Assembly (NCBI GenBank): GCA_947623455.1
Contig: OX392533.1
Span: 31,742,229-31,806,228 of the forward strand
Direction: 5' to 3'
Length of the DNA stretch: 64,000 nucleotides
Source: Mimachlamys varia
Lineage: Eukaryota > Mollusca > Bivalvia > Pectinida > Pectinidae
Position numbers and translations under genes: made by a program. Shown piece by piece: positions 26,001 to 36,100 of this stretch (positions within the stretch are counted from its first letter, which is position 1; every line of letters begins with the position of its first letter). The notes under the pieces are model-generated. The model saw only the letters and a program-made list of their open reading frames with translations. It made no database searches and was not told the origin of the DNA.

Positions 26001-29000
26001 GTATAAATGTGGAGTACCTCTAGTACAGGTATAAATGTGGTGTACCTCTAGTACTGGTATAAATGTGGTGTACCTCCAGTACAGGTATAAATGTGGTGTA
26101 CCTCCAGTACTGGTATAAATGTGGTGTACCTCCAGTACAGGTATAAATGTGGTGTACCTCCAGTACTGGTATAAATGTGGTGTACCTCCAGTACAGGTAT
26201 AAATGTGGTGTACCTCCAGTACTGGTATAAATGTGGTGTACCTCCAGTACAGGTATAAATGTGGTGTACCTCCAGTACTGGTATAAATGTGGTGTACCTC
26301 TAGTACTGGTATAAACGTGGTGTACCTCCAGTACAGGTATAAATGTGGTGTACCTCCAGTACTGGTATAAATGTGGTGTACCTCTAGTACTGGTATAAAA
26401 GTGGTGTATCTCCAGTACTGGTATAAACGTGGTGTACCTCCAGTACTGGTATAAACGTGGTGTACCTCTAGTACTGGTATAAACGTGGTGTACCTCTAGT
26501 ACTGGTATAAACGTGGTGTACCTCTAGTACTGGTATAAACGTGGTGTACCTCTAGTACTGGTATAAACGTGGTGTACCTCCAGTACTGGTATAAACGTGG
26601 TGTACCTCCAGTACTGTTATAAACGTGGTGTACCTCCAGTACATGTATAAACGTGGTGTATCTCTAGTACTGGTATAAACGTGGTGTACCTCCAGTACAG
26701 GTATAAACGTGGTGTACCTCTAGTACTGGTATAAACGTGGTGTACCTCTAGTACTGGTATAAACGTGGTGTACCTCCAGTACTGTTATAAACGTGGTGTA
26801 CCTCCAGTACAGGTATAAACATGGTGTACCTCTAGTACTGGTATAAACGTGGTGTACCTCTAGTACTGGTATAACCGTGGTGTACCTCCAGTACTGTTAT
26901 AAACGTGGTGTACCTCCAGTACTGGTATAAACGTGGTGTACCTCCAGTACCGGTATAAACGTGGTGTACCTCTAGTACTGGTATAAACGTGGTGTACCTC
27001 CAGTAGTGGTATAAACGTGGTGTACCTCTAATACTGGTATAAACGTGGTGTACCTCTAGTACTGGTATAAACGTGGTGCACCTCCAGTACTGTTACAAAC
27101 GTGGTGTACCTCCAGTACTGGTATAAACGTGATGTACATCTAGTACTGGTATAAACGTGGTGTACCTCTAGTACTGGTATAAACATGGTGTACTTCCAGT
27201 ACTGGTATAAACGTGATGTACCTCCAGTACTGGTATAAACGTGATGTACCTCCAGTACTGGTATAAACGTGGTGTACCTCCAGTACTGGTATAAACGTGG
27301 TGTACCTCTAATACTGGTATAAACGTGGTGTACCTCTAGTACTGGTATAAACGTGGTGCACCTCCAGTACTGTTACAAACGTGGTGTACCTCCAGTACTG
27401 GTATAAACGTGATGTACATCTAGTACTGGTATAAACGTGGTGTACCTCTAGTACTGGTATAAACATGGTGTACTTCCAGTACTGGTATAAACGTGATGTA
27501 CCTCCAGTACTGGTATAAACGTGATGTACCTCCAGTACTGGTATAAACGTGGTGTACCTACAGTACTGGTATAAACGTGGTGTACCACTAGAACTGGTAT
27601 AAACGTGGTGCACCTCCAGTACTGTTGCAAACGTGGTGTACCTCCAGTACTGGTATAAACGTGATGTACATCTAGTACTGGTATAAACGTGGTGTATCTC
27701 TAGTACTGGTATAAACATGGTGTACCTCCAGTACTGGTATAAACGTGGTGTACCCCCAGTACAGGTATAAATGTGGTGTACCTCCAGTACTGGTATAAAC
27801 GTGGTGTACCTCTAGTACAGGTATAAACGTGGTGTACCTCCAGTACTGGTATAAACGTGGTGTATATCTAGTACTGGTATAAACGTGATGTACCTCCAGT
27901 ACTGGTATAAACGTGGTGTATCTCCAGTACTGGTATAAACGTGGTGTATCTCTAGTACTGGTATAAATGTGGTGTACCTCCAGTACTGGTATACACGTGG
28001 TGTTTCTCTAGTACTGGTATAAACGTGGTGTACCTCCAGTACTGGTATAAACGTGGTGTACCTCTAGTACTGGTATGAACCTGGTGTACCTCCAGTACTG
28101 GTATAAACGTTGTGTACCTCTAGTACTGGTATAAACGTGGTATACCTCCAGTACTGGTATAAACGTGGTGTACCTCCAGTACTGGTATAAACGTGGTGTA
28201 CCTCTAGTACTGGTATAAATGTGGTGTACCTCTAGTACTGGTATAAACGTGGTGTACCTCTAGTACATGTATAAACGTGGTATACCTCTAGTACTGGTAT
28301 AAATGTGGTGTACCTCCAGTACTGGTATAAATGTGGTGTACCTCTAGTACTGGTATAAAAGTGGTGTACCTCCAGTACAGGTATAAATGTGGTGTACCTC
28401 CAGTACTGGTATAAATGTGGTGTACCTCTAGTACAGGTATAAATGTGGTGTACCTCTAGTACTGGTATAAATGTGGTGTACCTCCAGTACAGGTATAAAT
28501 GTGGTGTACCTCCAGTACTGGTATAAATGTGGTGTACCTCCAGTACAGGTATAAATGTGGTGTACCTCCAGTACTGGTATAAATGTGGTGTACCTCCAGT
28601 ACAGGTATAAATGTGGTGTACCTCCAGTACTGGTATAAATGTGGTGTACCTCCAGTACAGGTATAAATGTGGTGTACCTCCAGTACTGGTATAAATGTGG
28701 TGTACCTCTAGTACTGGTATAAACGTGGTGTACCTCCAGTACAGGTATAAATGTGGTGTACCTCCAGTACTGGTATAAATGTGGTGTACCTCTAGTACTG
28801 GTATAAAAGTGGTGTATCTCCAGTACTGGTATAAACGTGGTGTACCTCCAGTACTGGTATAAACGTGGTGTACCTCTAGTACTGGTATAAACGTGGTGTA
28901 CCTCTAGTACTGGTATAAACGTGGTGTACCTCTAGTACTGGTATAAACGTGGTGTACCTCTAGTACTGGTATAAACGTGGTGTACCTCTAGTACTGGTAC

Positions 29001-32000
29001 ATGTATAAACGTGGTGTACCTCTAGTACTGGTATAAACGTGGTGTACCTCTAGTACTGGTATAAACGTGGTGTACCTCTAGTACTGGTATAAACGTGGTG
29101 TACCTCTAGTACTGATATAAACGTGGTGTACCTCCAGTACTGGTTTAAACGTGGTGTACCTCTAGTACTGGTATAAACGAGGTGTACCTCCAGTACTGGT
29201 ATAAATGTGGTGTACCTACAGTACTGGTATAAACGTGGTGTAACCCCAGTACTGGTATAAACGTGGTGTACCTCTAGTACTGGTATAAAGGTGGTGTACC
29301 TGCAGTACTGGTATAAAGGTGGTGTACCTCTAGTACTGGTATAAATGTGGTGTACCTCCAGTACAGGTATATAAACGTGGTGTACCCCCAGTACTGGTAT
29401 AAACGTGGTGTACCTCTAGTACTGGTATAAACGTGGTGTATCTCTAGTACTGGTATAAACGTGGTGTACCTCTAGTACTGGTATAAACGTGGTGTACCTC
29501 CAGTACTGGTATAAACGTGGTGTACCTCCAGTACTGGTATAAACGTGGTGTACCTACAGTACTGGTATAAACGTGGTGTACCTACAGTACTGGTATACAG
29601 GTGGTGTACCTCTAGTACTGGTATAAACGTGGTGTACCTCTAGTACTGATATAAACGTGGTGTATCTCTAGTACTGGTATAAACGTGGTGTACCTCTAGT
29701 ACTGGTATAAACGTGGTTTACCTCCAGTACTGGTATAAACGTGGTGTATCTCCAGTACTGCTATAAACGTGGTGTACCTCCAGTACTTGTATCAACGTGG
29801 TGTACCTCTAGTACTGGTATAAACGTGGTTTACCCCCAGTATTGGTATACACGTGGTGTATCTCCAGTACTGGTATAAACGTGGTGTACCTCAAGTACTG
29901 GTATAAACCTGGTGTACCTCCAGTATTGGTATAAACGTGGTGTACCTCCAGTACTGGTATAAACGTGATGTACCTCTAGTATTGGTATAAACGTGATGTA
30001 CCTCTAGTATTGGTATAAACGTGGTGTACCTCTAGTACTGGTATAAACGTGGTGTACCTCCAGTATTGGTATAAACGTGATGTACCTCTAGTATTGGTAT
30101 AAACGTGGTGTACCTCTAGTACTGGTATAAACGTGGTGTACCTCTAGTACTGGTATAAACGTGGTGTATCTCCAGTACTGGTATAAACGTGGTGTACCTC
30201 CTGTACTGTTATAAACGTGGTGTACCTCTAGTACTGGTATAAACGTGGTGTACCTCCAGTACTGGTATAAACGTGGTGTACCTCTAGTACTGGTATAAAC
30301 GTGGTGTACCTCCAATACTGGTATAAACGTGGTTTACCTCCAGTACTGGTATAAACGTGGTGTACCTCTAGTACTGGTATAAACGTGATGTATCTCTAGT
30401 ACTGGAATAAACGTGGTGTACCTCCAGTACTGGTATAAACGTGGTGTACCTCTAGTACTGGTATAAACGTGGTGTACCTCCAGTATTGGTATAAACGTGG
30501 TGTACCTCCAGTACTGGTATAAACGTGGTGTACCTCCAGTACTGGTATAAACGTGGTGTACCTCCAGTACTGGTATAAACGTGGTTTACCTCCAGTACTG
30601 GTATAAACGTGGTGTACCTCTAGTACTGGTATAAACGTGGTGTATCTCTAGTACTGGTATAAACGTGGTGTACCTCTAGTACTGGTATAAACGTGGTGTA
30701 CCTCCAGTACTGGTATAAACGTGGTGTACCTCCAGTACTGGTATAAACGTGGTGTACCTACAGTACTGGTATAAACGTGGTGTACCTACAGTACTGGTAT
30801 ACAGGTGGTGTACCTCTAGTACTGGTATAAACGTGGTGTACCTCTAGTACTGATATAAACGTGGTGTATCTCTAGTACTGGTATAAACGTGGTGTACCTC
30901 TAGTACTGGTATAAACGTGGTTTACCTCCAGTACTGGTATAAACGTGGTGTATCTCCAGTACTGCTATAAACGTGGTGTACCTCCAGTACTTGTATCAAC
31001 GTGGTGTATCTCCAGTACTGGTATAAACGTGGTTTACCCCCAGTATTGGTATACACGTTTTGTATCTCCAGTACTGGTATAAACGTGGTGTACCTCAAGT
31101 ACTGGTATAAACCTGGTGTACCTCTAGTACTGGTATATACGTGCTGTACCTCTAGTACTGGTATAAACGTGGTGTACCTCTAGTACTGGTATAAACGTGG
31201 TGTACCTCCAGTATTGGTATAAACGTGGTGTACCTACAGTACTGGTATAAACGTGGTGTACCTCTAGTACTGGTATAAACGTGGTGTACCTCCAGTACTG
31301 GTATAACAGCCCAACTACACATATACAGTACATGTACATGTACGTACTAGCCCCACAACACACATGTACAGTACGTACCAGCCTCACCACACACATGTAC
31401 AGTACGTACCAGCCTCACCACACACATGTACTGTACGTACCAGCATCACCACACACATGTACTGTACGTACCAGCCTCACCACACACATGTACAGTACAT
31501 ACCAGCCTCACCACACACATGTACTGTACGTACCAGCCTCACCACACACATGTACTGTACGTACCAGCATCACCACACACATGTACTGTACGTACCAGCC
31601 TCACCACACACATGTACAGTACATACCAGCCTCACCACACACATGTACATGTACTGTACGTACCAGCCTCACCACACACATGTACTGTACGTACCAGCCT
31701 CACCACACACATGTACATGTACTGTACGTACCAGCCTCACCACACACGTGTAGAGTACGTACCAGCCTCACCACACACATGTACAGTACGTACCAGCCTC
31801 ACCACACACATGTACAGTACGTACCAGCCTCACCACACACATGTACATGTACTGTACGTACCAGCCTCACCACACACGTGTAGAGTACGTACCAGCCTCA
31901 CCACACACATGTACAGTACGTACCAGCCTCACCACACACATGTACAGTACGTACCAGCATCACCACACACATGTACAGTACGTACCAGCCTCACCACACA

Positions 32001-32534
32001 CATGTACAGTACGTACCAGCCTCACCACACACATGTACTGTACGTACATTTGTGTACCAGCCTCACCACACACATGTACTGTACGTACATGTACCAGCCT
32101 CACCACACACATGTACAGTACGTACCAGCCTCACCACACACGTGTAGAGTACGTACCAGCCTCACCACACACATGTACAGTGCGTGCTATCCTCGCCACA
32201 CACATGTACAGTACATTCAAAAATGTACCAGACTCACCACACACTTGTACTGTATACGTACTGTACAATCCTCATCACCACACACAGTACGTACCAGCCT
32301 CACCACACACACTTACAGCACGTACCAGCTTCACCACACACGTGTGCGTATGTACAGTGTATACCTATACAGGTGTACATTGTACATGTGTGCTCTCGTA
32401 AAATTAACCACATTGGAAAGTGAGACATGTTGACCAGATATTAATATAATAGCCACAAAGAAAGATTTGCATGTTAATTACCCGTCTGTGGAGGCTGTCA
32501 CCACTGCAACTTTCCTTGCCAACTTCTGAGACAT
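11093..32534 (-). CDS. DHRS4-like: DHRS4-like short-chain dehydrogenase/reductase, minus copy
   Basis: Nine exons in coding order: 32534-32482, 17014-16837, 16136-16059, 15538-15515, 14697-14627, 14217-14166, 13144-13010, 12775-12720, 11207-11093 (TAG 11095-11093). All introns are GT-AG and all phases agree; the product is 253 residues from MSQKL. The cofactor motif TASTDGIG, SNAAVNP, the catalytic Ser in VSS and YSVSK are intact. The wording ([26 protein letters not shown]) is that of DHRS4, an NADPH-dependent carbonyl/retinal reductase of peroxisomes. The C-terminus is SQL, a weak PTS1-like tripeptide. The frame is open further upstream to an ATG at 32594-32592, which would add 20 mostly hydrophobic residues. 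Intron 1 is 15.5 kb and contains the giant 28-bp array. The gene is divergent from its paralog at 33162. Confidence 0.9.
11238..12230. repeat. 41-bp minisatellite in intron 8
   Basis: About 24 tandem units built around TTGAACAGATTATTTCAGAC and TTGGTCTAGCCAAACGCTGA, with some units shortened to about 24 bp by loss of the first half. The array lies wholly between exons 8 and 9 of the minus-strand DHRS4-like gene and begins about 30 bp from exon 9. Confidence 0.93.
14321..14392 (-). repeat. tRNA-derived SINE head
   Basis: On the minus strand there is an A-box-like TGGCACAGTGG, a Glu(TTC)-like anticodon loop and a B box GGTTCGATTAC inside a T arm. The two acceptor arms do not pair, so it is not a working tRNA. 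It shares its 5' GGGCGGAT and the CGACCGGGGTTCGAT stretch with the element at 61596-61667. It lies in intron 5 of the minus-strand DHRS4-like gene. Confidence 0.65.
15323..15412. mobile_element. Fold-back element in intron 4
   Basis: Two arms of about 43 bp are inverted copies, containing CACTACTCTCCTTT and AAAGGAGAGTAGTG around a 5-bp loop; the outer parts pair through CAACTTCGCA / TGCGAAGTTG. It resembles a minimal MITE. No target duplication is evident. Confidence 0.7.
16210..16361. mobile_element. Fold-back element in intron 2
   Basis: Arms of about 60 bp are inverted copies with small gaps; they contain TTTTATGTTATGGGG and its complement, plus CGGAGTGTA / TACACTCCG. The centre is about 30 bp. 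It lies between exons 2 and 3 of the minus-strand DHRS4-like gene. Confidence 0.7.
17650..17761. repeat. 28-bp minisatellite, left remnant
   Basis: About four units of the same 28-bp repeat that fills 19337-31306. It is separated from the main array by the insert at 17762-19336 and must have been continuous with it before insertion. Confidence 0.9.
17762..19336. mobile_element. Transposon-like insert in the 28-bp array (hAT-like ends)
   Basis: Terminal inverted repeats CAGGGGCGTAGCTG (17762-17775) and CAGCTACGCGCCTG (19323-19336) match at 13 of 14. The array resumes in register on both sides with a GTGGT overlap, as expected from a short target duplication. CAGGGGCG-type ends are seen in hAT elements, but those normally give 8-bp duplications, so the superfamily is uncertain. 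No transposase frame is seen. A copy of dispersed repeat A is nested inside. Confidence 0.6.
18440..18745 (-). repeat. Dispersed repeat A, copy 3 (nested)
   Basis: The minus strand keeps one frame of 68 codons (18635-18429) that contains both shared blocks, [18 protein letters not shown] and [12 protein letters not shown]. It is the best-preserved copy in the window and lies inside the 17762-19336 insert. Confidence 0.65.
19337..31306. repeat. Giant 28-bp minisatellite in intron 1 (~425 units)
   Basis: Unit GTACTGGTATAAACGTGGTG plus TACCTCTA, with TCTA/TCCA the main variable site and TATAAACG/TATAAATG the second. Blocks of variant units recur at fixed spacing: 952 bp (20328 to 21280), 868 bp (21280 to 22148), 2408 bp (25321 to 27729) and 1204 bp (29581 to 30785), all multiples of 28. 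This shows segmental duplication within the array. Open frames on the minus strand repeat every 28 codons and are not genes. Confidence 0.95.
31350..32345. repeat. 31-bp minisatellite in intron 1
   Basis: About 31 units of the pattern CCTCACCACACACATGTACA plus GTACGTACCAG, some with an extra ATGTAC. Much of each unit alternates purine and pyrimidine. The array starts about 40 bp after the 28-bp array and ends about 140 bp from exon 1 of the minus-strand DHRS4-like gene. The 335-codon open frame on the plus strand is a periodicity artefact. Confidence 0.93.
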
Positions 32535-33161
32535 TTTGTACGAAAAGAAAATGGAGGTTAAAATCCAGGACAGTAGAAATGTATAGTAGGTCATCTGACA
32601 ACAAATTTAAGATAAAGAAATGCTGATACATGTACATAAATAATGTACATGTACCTGTGTATCCATAACCGATGGAATGCGTGTGTATCCTTGTACAGTT
32701 ATGCATTTTCTTCTTTACATAACTATGTGTTGTCAGTGAAGTTTTTATTGTAACAAACAGTATAAAGTGTCTACATGTCGATATAAAAAAATAAACACAG
32801 TCTGAACATCCACTTTACGAAACATGCTAAATGGTAAAGTGGCTTGCAAACAATAACACCACCGACTTAAAAAATGAATATATTGGATAAAAATAGGCTT
32901 ATATAATTAAGACTGCTTATAGTACTAGTACAACCTCTAAAAACTAAATCTAAAAAATTCCGGAAAGTGATATCCGGATCAAAACAATTTATTAAATTAA
33001 CCTAGCCACTTCAAAGTGAAAGTAGACTCCGAGTTAATATAATGTTTGCTTCGAAAGATTTTATTGTAAAAGCGTCCAATAGATTAGCATACCTGCATGA
33101 AGGAAGGGGACTCTGACCGTACTTCTACATCTCACTGCAGGCTGATCATGACCGTATAACA
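32535..33161. promoter_or_regulatory. Divergent promoter region of the DHRS4-like pair
   Basis: This 627-bp stretch separates the start codons of two head-to-head paralogs, so both promoters and 5' UTRs must fall here unless unseen non-coding first exons exist. A CCAAT box lies at 33076-33080, 82 bp upstream of the plus-strand ATG. No clear TATA box is seen for either gene. Confidence 0.6.
32627..32653. repeat. Perfect palindrome in the divergent promoter region
   Basis: Arms TACATGTACAT and ATGTACATGTA are perfect 11-bp inverted copies with a 5-bp spacer. The palindrome is about 95 bp upstream of the minus-strand ATG at 32534 and could form a cruciform or bind a dimeric factor. Confidence 0.6.
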
Positions 33162-36100
33162 ATGTTGAGACGACTTCTTTTCAGCAGTAACGTGAGGCGA
33201 CAACTTAGTACCAGAATGGCATCAACTGGAACTCAGAAATTATCTGGGAAAGTCGCTATTGTAACGGCATCGACGGACGGGTAAATATACATAACAGTAC
33301 TAAACCAAAGCCAATGGCCTTTTTTCCAATTAGTTTGCGTTTCAAAAGTAATGTACAGTACATGTATTTGCATAAAATCTAGGGGGGGGCGATATAAACA
33401 TAACACATATCGAACCCCACCCCCCGTTCATTTTATGCATACATTACTACACTGTATTGTAATCAGTTGTCCCTGTGGTTTAATGGTTTAAGGTTCATGA
33501 CCAGACTTCCAGTAAATATTAGTGTGGTATAATTAGGCAGCGTTAGGCCCTCGAGCACCCGGCCTGGCCACAACAATAGCATCAAGAGCAAACATATTTT
33601 TCCGCCCCATCTGGTGATGACTGTCCTTGCCCTATGCATGGATCGATCTGACCGTCATTTCGATGACGTGTGGTAGCTACCGTAAGTTGAATGGGTATGA
33701 TCTCGAAGAGATAAAAAGGACCTCAGAATTAAGATGTGGAGGAGTGTGGTATAATTAGGCAGCGTTATTAATTTAAGGCCCTTGAGCCTAACGTCCAGAC
33801 TTTTGGCTCAATGGTTAGAATGTTCGCCTTCCAAGCGGGAGTCCCGGGTTCAATTCCCGGCCCGGCCACAACATTATTTTCTATTTTTTTAAATAGTTTG
33901 TCTGCGGTCAAGCATGATGGTCTTACAATTTAGGATTCACTGAGAGTGATGTCTCAATAGCCTTGGGCTTATACGGCCAGGTGTGATTACTGTAGTCGCT
34001 TCGTAAGAAGCCCTGGGTTTAGAGGTAAAATAAATCTGCACTGAGATTTTATGTTAGAAGTGTGGTCATGTACCTTAAGGTCCCATACTATTGCATTTGC
34101 TGCATATATTCCAGCATGGTTACGGTCTAATACATTGCCACATACATACGTTAAATGTATGTACACTCTTGATCTTCTACTGCATGTGTTCCTTAAGCTT
34201 CTCTACTCTGATCTTAGAACGACCCACTAGTCATCCAAATATTTAGAGGATCAGAGAGTCAGAACTTTTCGGACTACTCTGATGTGTACCACTGTCGCCT
34301 ACTGGCTAACTATGTTTACATGTATTACACTTACATTGTAACTCCACTCCCACCTGCAATTCTTGCTTTTTCTTGAATCTTGACCCTGTTGGAGCTACAA
34401 TGTACATGTACATGTATGCATAGTGAGTGAAAACATTTATATACTGTAAGTGATGAGCAAGTACCAATTAACAAAACTGATGGAAAGTAACAATTCCCAC
34501 AGCTGAATGCTGTCACAACTAAAGGTAAATGTACTGTAGGTACATGTATTGTAGTAGTTTGCATTGGTGCTGCAATGATAATGTAGACCACTATACTGGG
34601 TACGGTATATTGTGTATACCAAATACTAGAGACGTATATCATCGCTATACACATCTCTGCAAACACATACTGATTCAGCAATATAATTAGCTATTTCAGT
34701 AACATAATAAATTTAGTGCATCTGTGACCTTTTATTGGAAGTTTGTTGCAATATAGCCATTATTGAATATATACAAAAAGTCTACTATCATTTTCAACTT
34801 CCAAGATACTTAAAATTAGCCATTTCAGTAACACAGTCATGTTCCAATAAGATCTGGGGCTATGAATCATGGGAATCAAAAGTGGCAGATGGCAAGGTGT
34901 TAACCATGATGAAGAGGAAAGTCCAGTCATATATGTCACGAATAGAAGAAGAAAATATTGACTAACTACAATGTACCAACTTCATGTTGATAGGTAAATG
35001 ACATATATTTGTAAGTTTAACTGTAAATGTGTAAAGATTTCAATTCCCAGGTTCCAGGTTTGTGCTAAAGGGGATTTCCCTTTATCAGTAGAGCAGAGGA
35101 CTGCAGGCTAGGGAAGCTATATATTATAAGGGCCAAAGGTTCAGTTCCGGGTGGAATCACACAACTGTTTCCTGATCAAACTAGACATAATTACTGTGTT
35201 TCAGGATAGGCTATGCCATTGCAGAAAGACTTGGACAAGACGGAGCGAAAGTGATGGTCAGCAGCCGCAAACAGAAAAACGTAGATGCAGCGATTGAGAA
35301 ATTACGGGCCAAAAATCTTGATGTGTATGGTACTGTATGCCATGTTGGAAAAAAAGAAGATCGAGCAAGTCTTATACAACAGGTAATTATTGCCTGAGAA
35401 ATTAAGTATGAATAAACCCTCAGATGACGCATGTTAACTCTTCCTGTATAGATATTGGAATAGCTCATTTTGTATTTTCAGGGTTAAATGAGTTACAGTA
35501 ACTTCAGAGTTTGAAGAAAACACTTCTACAATGTATAAACAGGCTTAAACCAGGAGGCCGTAGCCTACCAAATTTAAAGTGATATTTCGATGACAAATAA
35601 AAAAAATTATAAAATGAAACTTTATACTAATAAATCTTTAAAAGAAAGCTGTTCAATAAATGGTGTAGTTAAGCCATGTTTGAATAATGTCAAGAGTAGG
35701 ATATAGAAAAATGATACAAATCAGTATGATTCCTCACTTAAATTAGTTCATTTAATCAGTGTAATTCCTCACTTAAATTAGTTCATTTAATCAGTATGAT
35801 TCCTCACTTAAATTAGTTCATTTAATCAGTTTAATACCTCACTTAAATTAGTTCATTTAATCGGTATGATTCCTCACTTCAATTCGTTCATTTAATCAGT
35901 ATGATTCCTCACTTAAATTAGTTCATTTAATCAGTTTAATTCCTCACTTAAATAAGTTCATTTAATCAGTATAATACCTCACTTAAATTAGGTCATTTAA
36001 TCAGTATGATTCCTCACTTAAATTAGGTCATTTAATCAGTATGATTCCTCAGTTAAATTAGGTCATTTAATCAGTATGATTCCTCACTTAAATTATTTCA

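Noticed and set aside
19337..31306. CRISPR-like array
   Set aside because: Units are contiguous without unique spacers, and the context is a eukaryotic intron.
20328..31396. Minus-strand frames of 60-136 codons with a repeated [15 protein letters not shown] motif
   Set aside because: Pure translation of the 28-bp array within an intron; 28 bp x 3 gives a 28-residue repeat.
31281..32433. Overlapping 129-335-codon frames on the plus strand rich in Thr, His and Tyr
   Set aside because: They follow the 31-bp unit exactly in all three frames and have no signal peptide, splice context or non-repeat part; a periodicity artefact.
33797..33868. Functional tRNA-Gly(TCC)
   Set aside because: The anticodon and T arms are good but the 5' and 3' acceptor strands do not pair, so it was called SINE/pseudogene. 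The same reasoning applies to 14321-14392 and 61596-61667.
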